NCBI GenBank assembly: GCA_964653195.1
Contig: CAZZCX010000005.1
Span: 6,587-70,586 of the forward strand
Direction: 5' to 3'
DNA from: CAYMDS01 sp964653195
GTDB lineage: Bacteria; Patescibacteriota; Microgenomatia; Levybacterales; UBA12049
Length of the DNA: 64,000 nucleotides
The notes beneath the pieces were generated by a model. The model ran no database searches, had not been told where the DNA came from, and saw only the letters and a program-made list of their open reading frames with translations. The position numbers and the translations under genes were made by a program. Positions 1-8,874 of the stretch are shown here, one piece after another (the stretch's first letter is position 1; each line of letters opens with the position of its first letter).

Positions 1-1
1 T

Positions 2-478
2 AATATAATTTCCTTAAAACCTAGAGGTGAAATCACGAAAACAGATATATATAGGGTATCTGTTTTATGGGTGACGAATAAAAATAACCAGATTTTACTT
101 TCCAGAAGAGCATTGAACAAGAGTCATGATCCGGGCAGATGGGAGCCTGCAGTAGCTGGGACTATTGAAAACAATGAAACTTATTTGGAAAATATACTAA
201 AAGAGGCAAAAGAAGAGATAAATCTTATACTGTCTGAGGATGAGGTAAAGATCGGTCCGAAACTGTTTCTGCATAATACTTCAGGTTGGCAGTTCTTTTG
301 TCAGATATTTTTATATCAAACAGATAAAAATATAACTCATTTTAAGTTACAAAGTGAGGAGGTAATGGATATAAGGTGGTTTGATAAAGAGCAAATTATT
401 AATATGATGATAACGGAAAAGAATTTAATCGTCTCGAATATGGGAACTATATTAAAGGCAATTGAAAACTTTAATTAA
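2..478 (+). CDS. NUDIX hydrolase, 5' end outside window
   Basis: The reading frame is open from the first full codon of the window, and the residues before the first possible internal start (LKPRGEITKTDIYRVSVLW) look like the normal N-terminal strand of this family, so the true start lies upstream. The NUDIX box runs from the G of AGTIENNET to KEAKEEINL; it fits the G-x5-E-x7-R-E-U-x-E-E-x-G-U pattern except that Arg is Lys and the last Gly is Asn. The key EA-EE metal ligands are kept. The sequence resembles the IDI/YfcD-like NUDIX group, which hydrolyses nucleoside diphosphate-linked compounds or acts as an isopentenyl diphosphate isomerase. The substrate cannot be told from sequence. The next gene follows 44 bp downstream on the same strand. 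Confidence 0.85.
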   Translation, partial: NIISLKPRGEITKTDIYRVSVLWVTNKNNQILLSRRALNKSHDPGRWEPAVAGTIENNETYLENILKEAKEEINLILSEDEVKIGPKLFLHNTSGWQFFCQIFLYQTDKNITHFKLQSEEVMDIRWFDKEQIINMMITEKNLIVSNMGTILKAIENFN

Positions 479-522
479 GTAAGTTAATATAGATAATATA
501 GAAAATCGATAGTAAGATACAT

Positions 523-843
523 ATGGCTAAATATTTATTGTTGTTTCGAGGAGTTGATTTATCTGAAAGTGAAGAAAAAATAAAGGAATGGGATGCCTAT
601 ATTGGTAAGCTCGCAAGAGAAGGTAAGTTCATATCCGGCCTGCCATTCGGACCTGGTGCGAAATTAATTACCGGAACAGAGGGAGCTGTGATGGATTTGA
701 ACAAAAATGAAAGATCTATAGCTGCGTATATTATAATAAACGCTGATTCTTTAGAAAATGCAGTAGAACTTGCGAAGCTCGCGCCCAATTTAGGCGATGG
801 CGGAACCGTAGAAGTTCGATCCACAATTCCTCCCGTACAATAG
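523..843 (+). CDS. YCII-related domain protein
   Basis: A 106-residue protein made of one YCII-like (dimeric ferredoxin-fold) domain: it begins with the typical MAKYLLLFRG strand, then a helix (SEEKIKEWDAYIGKLAREGK), the FISGLPFGPGAKLI turn and a C-terminal strand ending EVRSTIPPV. The family is usually a small cytosolic protein of unknown reaction, sometimes encoded beside sigma factors; no such partner is seen here. The start is the ATG at 523; no clear Shine-Dalgarno site precedes it. The assignment to the family is firm, the function is not known. Confidence 0.85.
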   Translation: MAKYLLLFRGVDLSESEEKIKEWDAYIGKLAREGKFISGLPFGPGAKLITGTEGAVMDLNKNERSIAAYIIINADSLENAVELAKLAPNLGDGGTVEVRSTIPPVQ

Positions 844-853
844 TAAATATATT

Positions 854-1360
854 TTATTTAGTATATAAATAAACACTACCGCTTTTTTTGGTATATTTCC
901 AATTTGGGAAATGATAATGATTCATTGCGACTCTAGCACCTTTTTTCAATTCTTTTATAATTTTTTTCTCAAGTCTTCCCATAATATGAGGTGATAAATA
1001 GATGGTTATTATATCGAAGTCTTTATAATTAATTTGCCACATATCTGTCATATGTATGAAAGCTCTTTTTTCAAGTCCTTCTTTTTTTATTTTTCTGCGT
1101 GCTATCCATACCAGAAGGGGATTTAACTCATAACCATGTGCTATAGCACCTTTTTTCGCAAGTGCTATAACCAATCTACCGTCACCTGAACCTAAATCTG
1201 CAGCTAACTCATTCTTTTTTATATTTAAAACCGAAAGTAACTGTTCAGAGCGTTGTATACCGATTGGCGCATATGGACCGCCAGTAAGCATAGAATAGAC
1301 AAGAAGTATGATTACCCCAATGAGTAATACAATTATTATTAATCCTAATAAGATATACAT
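854..1360 (-). CDS. membrane-anchored class I SAM methyltransferase
   Basis: 168 residues. The first 25 form a strongly hydrophobic segment (LIIIVLLIGVIILLVYS), so the enzyme is probably tethered to the inner face of the membrane. The class I Rossmann motif I is clear at about residues 55-63 (AADLGSGDGRL), followed by the acidic motif II end (GYELNP) and a shortened later half that ends in the strand VAMNHYHFP. The fold would bind S-adenosylmethionine; the acceptor is unknown. Small anchored methyltransferases of this kind, about 170-180 residues, are common hypothetical genes in several bacterial phyla. It converges tail to tail with the YCII gene, 10 bp apart. Confidence 0.8.
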   Translation of the reverse strand: MYILLGLIIIVLLIGVIILLVYSMLTGGPYAPIGIQRSEQLLSVLNIKKNELAADLGSGDGRLVIALAKKGAIAHGYELNPLLVWIARRKIKKEGLEKRAFIHMTDMWQINYKDFDIITIYLSPHIMGRLEKKIIKELKKGARVAMNHYHFPNWKYTKKSGSVYLYTK

Positions 1361-1366
1361 TTATAT

Positions 1367-1435
1367 AGTATAAAGTATTAAGAAGTAAGTATAAAGTATG
1401 ATTTTAATAACTCATAACTCATAACTCATAACTAT
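1367..1435. repeat. heptamer array folded as an inverted repeat
   Basis: Five units of AGTATAA type (1367-1401) are followed by four units of TAACTCA type (1408-1435). The reverse complement of the second block is AGTTATG in the same 7-bp phase, so the two blocks can pair imperfectly into a hairpin. It lies between the divergent methyltransferase and glutamine synthetase genes. Confidence 0.8.
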
Positions 1436-1463
1436 TATTCTTATAAATATTATATTTAATATA

Positions 1464-1492
1464 TTGACAATTATATTAAATTTATATTTAAT
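1464..1492 (+). promoter_or_regulatory. sigma70-type promoter of glutamine synthetase
   Basis: TTGACA at 1464-1469, a 17-bp spacer and TTTAAT at 1487-1492. Transcription would begin near 1499, giving a leader of about 9 nt before the ATG at 1508. The surrounding DNA is nearly all A/T, so the -10 assignment is uncertain. Confidence 0.5.
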
Positions 1493-1507
1493 TATATTAA
1501 TATATTC

Positions 1508-2941
1508 ATGAATAATAATTCTCCTCTCCGAAACTTTTTAGAAATCCCATATGAAATTCTTGAAGAAATGAATCTTAATAGTGCATTGAAAGCAGAAACT
1601 ATGTCTACAGCGGAACTTGAAAAAGAATATCGCATTTATTTGAAGAAAGAAAAAAGAATTAAAGCGATAACGATTTGTTTTACTGATATTGAAGGCAGGT
1701 TTCATATGCTTGATTACGATAAAAAATTTCTTTTGGAAAGTTCTGATAATTTAACTTTCGATGGTTCGTCTATCAGGGGCTTTAGCCAGCTGCATGAATC
1801 TGATTTGCGATTAGATGTGGATTGGAGCAGTATTACGTGGCTTCCTTCAGATATATTTGGTCCTGGAAAAGTTGTTTTTTTTGCAAACGTATTGAATCGC
1901 GAAAAGAAACCTTATTTATCTGATTTTCGTGGTCAGTTAAGACATTTATCTAATGAACTCAAGATTAAAGGAATTACTGCATATGCTGCTCCTGAAATCG
2001 AAGGTTTTTTGATAGCTGGTACAAATGCCGAACAAAAGTATAACGAGATAGATAGATTCGATCTTATATCAACAGGTGGCTATTATCATTCATTACCTTT
2101 AGATAGCCTGAGGCTATTTATTGATAGGGCAGCAGAAGCTCAGCGTGCTATGGGATTTAGAAATGAGAAAGATCATCCGGAAGTGGCTCCATCACAATTT
2201 GAGATGAATTTTTCCTATTCTGATGTTGTGCGGGCTGCAGATAAAATTCAGTTATACAAGTTAATTTGCCGTCAGGTTGCAACAAGTATGGGGTTTACTG
2301 CGACTTTTCTACCTAAACCAGTTTCCGGCATAAATGGTTCGGGTATGCATACGAATTTTTCTCTAAGTAAAAATGGTAAAAATATTTTTTATGATCCTAA
2401 TGGACGTGATGGATTATCGAAAATTGCTTGGGATTTTATTTTAAAACTTTTAAATCACGCGCCTGAAATTTGCTTGATATTAAATTCCAGCGTTAATGCA
2501 TACAGAAGGCTGGATCCACACTTTGAAGCACCCAATCAAATAAAAGTATCACCTATAGATAGAGGATCGATGATAAGAATTCCAGCCGGAAACGAAAGCT
2601 CAGCTAGAATCGAGATTCGTTCTGTCGGCCCCGATGCGAATCCTTATCTTGTTTTATATACAATTCTAAAAACTGGTTATGAAGGCAAAAAGCTTGAGAA
2701 AATTGATGGAAGACGTGATAGATTACGGTTTTTACCAGATAATATAAATGATTCGATTAAGTTATTTAAATCTAGTGAGTTTATAACGAAAATTTTAGGA
2801 TCTGAAAATAAAGATAAATACGTTGACTACAAACAACAAGCTGCAGATAGAAGCCCTAAAGCACTTGGTGGCTTAATTAAAGCGGGGGAGATTCTTTATC
2901 ATCATGAGGTAACCAATCAAGTTCTCTGGAATAGATTCTAA
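1508..2941 (+). CDS. glnA: glutamine synthetase, type I
   Basis: Makes glutamine from glutamate, ammonia and ATP in the cytosol. 477 residues, the usual length for GSI. The N-terminal beta-grasp part carries the latch FDGSSIRGFSQLHESDL. The catalytic barrel has the metal-binding APEIEGF, the VAPSQFEMNFSYSD segment, the ATP/substrate loop KPVSGINGSGMHTNFSL, NAYRRLDPHFEAPN and RIEIRSVGPDANPYL. No recognisable adenylylation-Tyr motif (NLYDLPPE type) is present, so control by adenylylation is unlikely. It is followed after 97 bp by glutamate dehydrogenase on the same strand, so the two form a compact ammonia-assimilation module. A short leader from the promoter at 1464 is inferred. Confidence 0.95.
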   Translation: MNNNSPLRNFLEIPYEILEEMNLNSALKAETMSTAELEKEYRIYLKKEKRIKAITICFTDIEGRFHMLDYDKKFLLESSDNLTFDGSSIRGFSQLHESDLRLDVDWSSITWLPSDIFGPGKVVFFANVLNREKKPYLSDFRGQLRHLSNELKIKGITAYAAPEIEGFLIAGTNAEQKYNEIDRFDLISTGGYYHSLPLDSLRLFIDRAAEAQRAMGFRNEKDHPEVAPSQFEMNFSYSDVVRAADKIQLYKLICRQVATSMGFTATFLPKPVSGINGSGMHTNFSLSKNGKNIFYDPNGRDGLSKIAWDFILKLLNHAPEICLILNSSVNAYRRLDPHFEAPNQIKVSPIDRGSMIRIPAGNESSARIEIRSVGPDANPYLVLYTILKTGYEGKKLEKIDGRRDRLRFLPDNINDSIKLFKSSEFITKILGSENKDKYVDYKQQAADRSPKALGGLIKAGEILYHHEVTNQVLWNRF

Positions 2942-3001
2942 ATCCTTTCAATTGTTAAATAATTATATATTTGTTAAGATAATTGAACTGCTGTTTTACT
3001 A

Positions 3002-3029
3002 ATAGCTATTTGCTATTAACTATTCAACT
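3002..3029. repeat. short heptamer array (4 units)
   Basis: Four consecutive 7-bp units ending in CTA/ACT (ATAGCTA, TTTGCTA, TTAACTA, TTCAACT) lie just before the glutamate dehydrogenase start. Same period as the other heptamer arrays of the window but a different unit. Confidence 0.6.
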
Positions 3030-3038
3030 TTTGATTTT

Positions 3039-4516
3039 ATGCATGATAATCCTTGGTTGCGCGCAAAATACCAATTAGAAAAAATCACAGAAATCATAAG
3101 TTTGGACCCGCTTCTTATTTCCAGATTATCTGCTCCAGATAGAATAGCTGAATTTTCCCTACCCGTAAAACTTAATTCAGGCGAGATAAAAAATTATAGT
3201 GGATATCGTGTTCAGCATAATAATATTTTAGGTCCATATAAAGGTGGTCTTAGATATCATCCGCAGGTTACGATGGATGAGGTTAAAGCTCTATCATTCT
3301 GGATGACTATAAAGAATGCAGTAGTTGATGTACCGTTTGGTGGAGGCAAGGGAGGAATTACAATAGATCCGAAAAAATTATCTGAGGAAGATTTACATAC
3401 AGTCACGAATGAATTTACTAGAAAATTGTACCCCTTGATCGGACCTTATATTGATGTGCCTGCGCCAGATGTAAATACAAATCCGACAATTATGGGATGG
3501 ATTGTTGAGGAATATGGAAAACTGGCAAAGGGCAAAGGGCAAAGGGCACATGGTTTAACAAGCTCGGAGCTACAGGCTGTTGTTACAGGGAAGCCTTTGC
3601 AATTAGGAGGTTCCGAAGGTAGAACTGAAGCGACGGGACTTGGAGGGGTGTACAGTTTGATTTCAATCTTAAAAAAAATGGGAAAAAATCCTAAAGGTAT
3701 GACTGTTGCTATTCAGGGATTCGGGAATGTAGGAATGTATATAGCCAAGTTCATGCAAGAAAAAGGATTTATTATTGTCGCAGCTTNNNNNNNNNNNNNN
3801 NNNNNNNNNNNNNNNNNNNNNNNNNNNNNNNNNNNNNNNNNNNNNNNNNNNNNNNNNNNNNNNNNNNNNNNNNNNNNNNNNNNNNNGGAATGTATATAGC
3901 CAAGTTCATGCAAGAAAAAGGATTTATTATTGTCGCAGCTTCAGATTCAAAAGGCGGAATTTTTATACCTACTGGTATACCCGATATAGCTACAATTCAA
4001 TCCTGCAAAATAGAAAAAGGGATGTTGGCTGGGTGTTATTGTATAGGATCAGTTTGTGATGTTCGATATAAAGGAAAGGTAGAAGGTAAAGATTTAGATT
4101 CAAACGATATTTTGACATTACCTGTCGATATTATCATTCCGGCTGCACTTGAAAATGTGTTGACAGAGGAAAATGCGAAAAAAGTTAAAGCCCAATATGT
4201 CTTAGAGATGGCAAATGGTCCGACGACAGATAAAGCCGATGAGATACTACGGAAAAAGAATATTATTGTAATTCCAGATGTATTAGCAAATTCCGGGGGA
4301 GTAGCTACGAGTTATTTTGAATGGTATCAAAATATTCATAACGAGAGATGGACCAAGAAACAAGTTTTTGAAAAACTTAAAAATAAAATGGAAAAAGCAT
4401 CTAGTGAAGTTTTAGATACCTCCTTAAAGTATGAAGTATCTTTGAGGGATGCTGCATATATCGTAGCTTTACACAGAATCGAAAAGTATTGGAAAAAAGC
4501 CTCAACTTTAATGTAG
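3039..4516 (+). CDS. Glu/Leu/Phe/Val dehydrogenase (glutamate dehydrogenase), split by an assembly gap
   Basis: Interconverts glutamate and 2-oxoglutarate plus ammonia with NAD(P). The N-terminal catalytic domain has the substrate Lys region VPFGGGKGGITIDP and GPYKGGLRYHP; the Rossmann part begins VAIQGFGNVG. The run of 100 N at 3787-3886 breaks the frame, but the 55 bp before it (3732-3786) are repeated exactly after it (3887-3941). Removing the N and one copy rejoins the frame and gives 441 codons including the stop, a normal length. So the gene is intact and the gap is artificial. Between GWIVEEYGK and VVTGKPLQLGG lies an unusual stretch of about 18 residues that starts with three GGCAAAG heptamers (3524-3544); it looks like an in-frame repeat insertion. 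Likely co-functions with glnA upstream. Confidence 0.93.
3524..3544. repeat. GGCAAAG heptamer x3 inside glutamate dehydrogenase
   Basis: Three perfect copies of a 7-bp unit followed by a degenerate fourth (GGCACAT). Three units equal 21 bp, seven codons, so the reading frame is kept. Confidence 0.85.
3732..3941. other. false scaffold gap with 55-bp overlap on both sides
   Basis: Positions 3732-3786 and 3887-3941 are identical and flank 100 N. The two contigs overlap rather than being separated, so the N run should have negative length. 55 is a common assembly k-mer size, which would explain why contig ends share exactly this length. Confidence 0.95.
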
Positions 4517-4634
4517 CTATAAACCTCTAAAAATTGATTTATTATTTGATGAGTTTGTAAGCAAAACGTAAAGATTTTAAATAATGGAATTTTTGTATTT
4601 ACATTTATTTTTTAAGTTGGTAGGATAAACAGAC

Positions 4635-5726
4635 ATGAAATTTAAATTAACAATTTTAGGTAGTTTACTGCTTGTTTTTTTGTTTCTTGTATATAATCCA
4701 GTTATAAAGGATAGACTGATGGGGACTGTAAAAAATACAATTAGAAATGATAGAACATACGATAATTCATCTGATAATCAGGGGGGGTTGACTACTGATT
4801 TAAATCCTCTATCCATCTCATCATTGCGGGCTGGTGAATATCCGGGATCAGATATACTTATTGAAGAAACATTACCAAAAGGGTCAAATTATGATAGATA
4901 TATTGCTTCATATAAATCCGAAGGACTTAAAATTTATGCACTTTTAACGATACCTGAAGGTATCCCGCCCAAGTCAGGATGGCCCGCGATAATTTTTAAT
5001 CATGGTTATATTCCACCACTTGAATATAGAACTACTGAAAAATACATTGCTTACGTAGATGGTTTTGCAAGAAACGGTTATATTGTAATGCGACCAGATT
5101 ATAGAGGTCATGGGTCCTCAGAAGGAGTTGCGCCCGGAGGGTATGGAACGAACGCATATACTATAGATGTCTTAAATGCCACATCTTCTCTGAAAAGGTA
5201 TAATGATCAGATTTCCTCACTTACAAAAATAGTAGATATAGATCGAATTGGAATGTGGGGACATAGTATGGGAGGGTTTATTACACTTCGCAATATGGTA
5301 GTAACAAAAGATATAAAGGTAGGGGTAATTTGGGCTGGAGTTGTTGCATCTTATCCAGATCTTATCAATAATTGGCGAAGGCGTAATCCTGGTACTACAG
5401 TATCTCCTTTGCCTTCAAACGCTCGGCGCTGGAGAGATGCACTTACTAGTAAATACGGTGAACCAACAAATGAAAAGCCTTTCTGGCAGTCAATATCGGC
5501 AAATTTTTTCCTTAAAGATATATCAGGAACACTTCAGCTTCATCATGGTACCTTTGATGAATCAGTACCTTTAAAGTTTAGTGAAGATTTAGCGAAACAA
5601 ATGAAAGAAGTTGATAAAAAGGTAGAATTATATATATATGAAGCTGATGATCATAATATTTCAGCTAATTTTAATGTTGCCATGCAAAGATCAATTGAGT
5701 TTTTTGATAAGTATCTAAAAAATTAA
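4635..5726 (+). CDS. membrane-anchored alpha/beta hydrolase (S9/dienelactone-hydrolase-like)
   Basis: 363 residues with an N-terminal hydrophobic anchor (about residues 4-22), so the catalytic domain should lie outside the membrane. The hydrolase core starts near residue 88 (YKSEGLKIYALLTIP) with the oxyanion segment NHGYIPP, RPDYRGHGSSEG, the nucleophile elbow GHSMGG, the acid in HHGTFDESVP and the His in YEADDHNIS, a complete Ser-Asp-His triad. The family includes acylaminoacyl peptidases and esterases; the substrate is unknown. A clear paralog lies at 24735-25865 with the same anchor and the same HGYIPP motif. Start is the ATG at 4635; no strong ribosome site is visible. Confidence 0.88.
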   Translation: MKFKLTILGSLLLVFLFLVYNPVIKDRLMGTVKNTIRNDRTYDNSSDNQGGLTTDLNPLSISSLRAGEYPGSDILIEETLPKGSNYDRYIASYKSEGLKIYALLTIPEGIPPKSGWPAIIFNHGYIPPLEYRTTEKYIAYVDGFARNGYIVMRPDYRGHGSSEGVAPGGYGTNAYTIDVLNATSSLKRYNDQISSLTKIVDIDRIGMWGHSMGGFITLRNMVVTKDIKVGVIWAGVVASYPDLINNWRRRNPGTTVSPLPSNARRWRDALTSKYGEPTNEKPFWQSISANFFLKDISGTLQLHHGTFDESVPLKFSEDLAKQMKEVDKKVELYIYEADDHNISANFNVAMQRSIEFFDKYLKN

Positions 5727-5853
5727 ATTCTAAAACCTAAATCCTAAATACTAAACAAATATAAAATACAAAATTTTCAAAGTAAAATGTTTTAAGATTT
5801 GATACTTATTTTGATATTATTTAGAGTTTAGATATTAAAATTTAGAATTTTTT
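5727..5853. repeat. AT-rich inverted repeat made of diverged heptamers
   Basis: The left arm begins with 7-bp units ending in CTAA (ATTCTAA, AACCTAA, ATCCTAA, ATACTAA). The right arm, read on the other strand, gives ATTCTAA, ATTTTAA, TATCTAA, ACTCTAA. The arms can pair as a long imperfect hairpin that fills the whole space between the hydrolase and the cupredoxin gene. Confidence 0.75.
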
Positions 5854-5870
5854 GATTGGGGGTGATATTG

Positions 5871-6386
5871 ATGGAAGAGAATATAAATACTACACAAAGT
5901 GTAAATGGATCTAAAATGATGCCAATTATAGTAGGGCTTGGAGTATTGTTATTAATTGGTGGAGGTGCTTTCTATTTACTGTCTAATAAAGATAATACAC
6001 AAATGAATACTACGGTCAATTCTACTGTAAATGAATCGATGAATACAACAAGTGAGTCGGGCAACACAACAGATGGAGGGGATTCTGCGACGGATGAAAT
6101 GACGGCAAGTATAAATACTATTGAAGTAACAGGATCAAGTTTTAAATTTGACCCTACGGAAATTATGGTCAAAAAAGGTGATACAGTGAGAATTGTATTT
6201 ACCAATAGTGACGGTATGCATGATTTTGTCATAGATGAGTTTGATGCCCGAACTAAAGTATTAAAAGACGGAGAAAGTGAGACGATTGAATTTGTTGCTG
6301 ATCAAGCAGGAAAATTTGAATATTACTGTAGTGTCGGACAGCATAGGCAAATGGGAATGGTAGGAAATTTAATTGTTGCTGAGTGA
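5871..6386 (+). CDS. membrane-anchored cupredoxin (type I copper protein)
   Basis: 171 residues. The ATG at 5871 is chosen because GGGGGTGAT precedes it at good spacing; an upstream in-frame TTG at 5856 is unlikely. One N-terminal membrane segment (about residues 17-36, MPIIVGLGVLLLIGGGAFYL) is followed by a Ser/Thr/Asn-rich linker and a cupredoxin domain of about 80 residues. Type I copper ligands are all visible: His in GMHDFVID, then Cys, His and Met in YYCSVGQHRQMGM. This is an electron carrier or copper-binding protein on the outer face of the membrane, like plastocyanin or the CoxII copper domain. It ends at a strong bidirectional terminator. Confidence 0.9.
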   Translation: MEENINTTQSVNGSKMMPIIVGLGVLLLIGGGAFYLLSNKDNTQMNTTVNSTVNESMNTTSESGNTTDGGDSATDEMTASINTIEVTGSSFKFDPTEIMVKKGDTVRIVFTNSDGMHDFVIDEFDARTKVLKDGESETIEFVADQAGKFEYYCSVGQHRQMGMVGNLIVAE

Positions 6387-6407
6387 TGATTTGATTTATA
6401 AATATAT

Positions 6408-6437
6408 AAAATCCCCTCAAAGTTAGAGGGGATTTTT
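6408..6437. terminator. bidirectional rho-independent terminator
   Basis: An 11-bp stem, AAAATCCCCTC paired with GAGGGGATTTT, with a 7-nt loop, and a run of T on one side and of A on the other, so it works for both the cupredoxin gene and the converging PBP gene. Confidence 0.9.
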
Positions 6438-6443
6438 GTAATT

Positions 6444-8621
6444 TTACGATGGTATTAACGAAGGAAGGATTATGGTCTCAGTCGGAGTCGGAATTTCCGA
6501 TGGAGGGATAATCACTGGTGTAGGCGAAGGCGTATTTGTAGGTTCCGGAGTTGATGAAGGTTGCGGAGTAGGTGATTCGGAAGGAGAAGGCGATGGTGAT
6601 ATACCACAATCTCTTTTAGGTTCAGTACCTCTTATAAAATATTCAGAATATGCACTTGTCGTAGCTACTTCGGTTTTCAACCCGTTTTCTTTACAAATAT
6701 TTAGCTTAATAAGACTGGCAGGAGCGATAAAAGACTCTTTGGGAGTGCCTTGAAGAATTTTTTCCATAATTAGTCTCCAAATAGGAGCAGCTCCTGAAGA
6801 TCCGGCTACTCTGTTCATAGGGCTATTATCATTATTTCCTACCCATGCACCGACCACTATACTTGGTGTATAGCCGATTGTGAGCGAATCACGATAATCC
6901 TCTGTAGTTCCAGTCTTTACTGCAGCAAGTCGTGAGAGGGTAAGAGAAGATCCGAATACTTCTGACCGTGCAGTGTTATCAGAAAGAATAGATGAGATAA
7001 GAAACGCGGTTTCTCTACTCATCACAGATTGCTGTGTATTATTTTTTGTGAAGATTATATCGCCTTTTTTGTCTCGTATTTCGAGAATGGATACTGGTTC
7101 AAATCTTTGTCCATTATTGGCAAAAGTTGTGAAGGCGCTTACCATTTGTATAAGCGGTATCTCTCCAGAGCCTAGCGCCAGAGAGAGTCCGTAGTCGGTA
7201 TCGTCAGACAAAGTTGTAATACCCAAATTTTTTGCCATATCAATACCATTTTTGACTCCAACTATTTCCATCGCCTTTACAGCAGGGATATTCAAAGAAT
7301 TTGCTAGTGCATATCTTACTGTTATTTCTCCTCTAAATTTCCCGTCATAATTTTTTGGTTTATATCCATCATTAAACGTAGTTTCTTGATCAAGAATAAT
7401 AGAACCTGGTGAGAGTAAACGGTCTTCAAATGCTTTTGCATAGACTATTGGTTTGAATGAGGAACCTGGTTGGCGTGGGCTAAGTGCCATATTTATTTTT
7501 CCGTTTGTTAAATCTGTCCAGTCCCAGCTTCCGACCAAAATCAGTATCTCACCTGTTTTTGGATCTATACCTACCGTAGCGCCGTTTGTAACTTGACTTG
7601 CAGCAAGTCTATTTACCTGGTTTTTGACAACTGTCTCTGCATATTCCTGAAAATTTAGATCAAGTGTGGTTTTTACTATATAACCGGAGCGTGCGACTGA
7701 TTGTTCAGTGTATTTTTTTATTAGTTCGTCTTTTACCATAAGTGCAAAATGAGGCGCTGTCTGATTTAGCGCATCACTTGTAGGCTTAAAAGTTATATTT
7801 GTGTTTTTTGCATTATCAGCTTCTTTTTTTGTTATAAAACCTTCTCTGACCATTTCTGAAAGTACTATATCGCGTCTATTTAGAGCTTTTATCTTATCTC
7901 CTGATATTGGAGAAAAGCTTGATGGAGCAGGTAAAATTCCTATCAACAGCGCGCTTTCTGAAAGTGTTAGCTCGGATGCGTTTTTACTGAAATAGGCATC
8001 TGCTGCATTTTCAATACCGAAAGCTCCTTCTCCAAAGTAAACAGTATTCAGATACATCTCAAGAATTTCGTTTTTAGTGTATTTTCGTTCCAATTCTAAA
8101 GCTAAAATAAATTCTTGATATTTTCTAAGGAAATTTCTATTCGGTGAGAGTAAGGTATTTTTGATAAGTTGTTGGGAGATAGTCGAACCACCCTGACTTA
8201 TCCCTTCTTGTCGGATATTTACGATAAAAGCGCGGGTTATACCTTTAATTGAGAAGCCGGGATGATTGTAAAAATCCTTATCCTCAGATGCTATAACTGC
8301 ATTTTTTACATGGTTTGGAATGAGGTCAAATGATACGGTATCTTTTGTGCGGGCTTCATAAAAAGTAAAAAAAGGCGTACCAAATCTGTCGGTAAGTATT
8401 ACTCCGGCGTTTTTTCTGGTCATGATTGCTTCTTTACTTGAAAGATCTCTTACAAACCATGCATAAGTAATAATAGGAGTAGAAATAAATATAAAAACCA
8501 ACAGTCCCAATCCTAAAATAATAGGTTTCTTACTGTGTCTTAAGATTGATTTAATATTTTTGCGGTTTATTTTTTGCCGTAAGTTGTGTATTTTTGCGTG
8601 AAGAACATTTCCAATTCTCAT
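6444..8621 (-). CDS. class A penicillin-binding protein (transglycosylase/transpeptidase)
   Basis: 725 residues; polymerises and cross-links peptidoglycan outside the membrane. After a basic cytosolic head and one membrane helix (about residues 33-54), the GT51 domain shows ASEDKDFYNHPGFS, GGSTISQQLIKN and YLNTVYFGEGAFGIENAA. The transpeptidase part has the SxxK nucleophile (GSSFKP), the SxN motif (ANSLNIP) and KTGTT. The C-terminus ends in a Pro/Ser/Thr-rich tail of about 50 residues, probably a flexible wall-spanning linker. Length and order match PBP1A/Pbp1c-type enzymes. Start ATG at 8621. Confidence 0.95.
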   Translation of the reverse strand: MRIGNVLHAKIHNLRQKINRKNIKSILRHSKKPIILGLGLLVFIFISTPIITYAWFVRDLSSKEAIMTRKNAGVILTDRFGTPFFTFYEARTKDTVSFDLIPNHVKNAVIASEDKDFYNHPGFSIKGITRAFIVNIRQEGISQGGSTISQQLIKNTLLSPNRNFLRKYQEFILALELERKYTKNEILEMYLNTVYFGEGAFGIENAADAYFSKNASELTLSESALLIGILPAPSSFSPISGDKIKALNRRDIVLSEMVREGFITKKEADNAKNTNITFKPTSDALNQTAPHFALMVKDELIKKYTEQSVARSGYIVKTTLDLNFQEYAETVVKNQVNRLAASQVTNGATVGIDPKTGEILILVGSWDWTDLTNGKINMALSPRQPGSSFKPIVYAKAFEDRLLSPGSIILDQETTFNDGYKPKNYDGKFRGEITVRYALANSLNIPAVKAMEIVGVKNGIDMAKNLGITTLSDDTDYGLSLALGSGEIPLIQMVSAFTTFANNGQRFEPVSILEIRDKKGDIIFTKNNTQQSVMSRETAFLISSILSDNTARSEVFGSSLTLSRLAAVKTGTTEDYRDSLTIGYTPSIVVGAWVGNNDNSPMNRVAGSSGAAPIWRLIMEKILQGTPKESFIAPASLIKLNICKENGLKTEVATTSAYSEYFIRGTEPKRDCGISPSPSPSESPTPQPSSTPEPTNTPSPTPVIIPPSEIPTPTETIILPSLIPS

Positions 8622-8874
8622 AAAGTTTTCTTAAAAAGTAATTGCCTTACACATATATTTAACACATTCACATGGCTTTTGTGAATATAGCACATCTATA
8701 TATAAAGACTTTAGAATTAATGTAATAATTTTGTAAGAAGTATTTATTGCCATTATAAACTTTCAAAATTTTATGTATTCCATATACAAGAGGGATAATT
8801 AAGGAATTAATTTTTACTGTGGCTTGGTTTTTAATAAAATTTTTCTTTAGAAGAGCAAATTAGCAAATTTACTA
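8622..8874. other. intergenic, AT-rich
   Basis: No gene seen. A small hairpin (ATTCAC paired with GTGAAT near 8670-8686) and AT-rich DNA that probably holds the promoter of the PBP gene; no confident promoter boxes. Confidence 0.4.
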
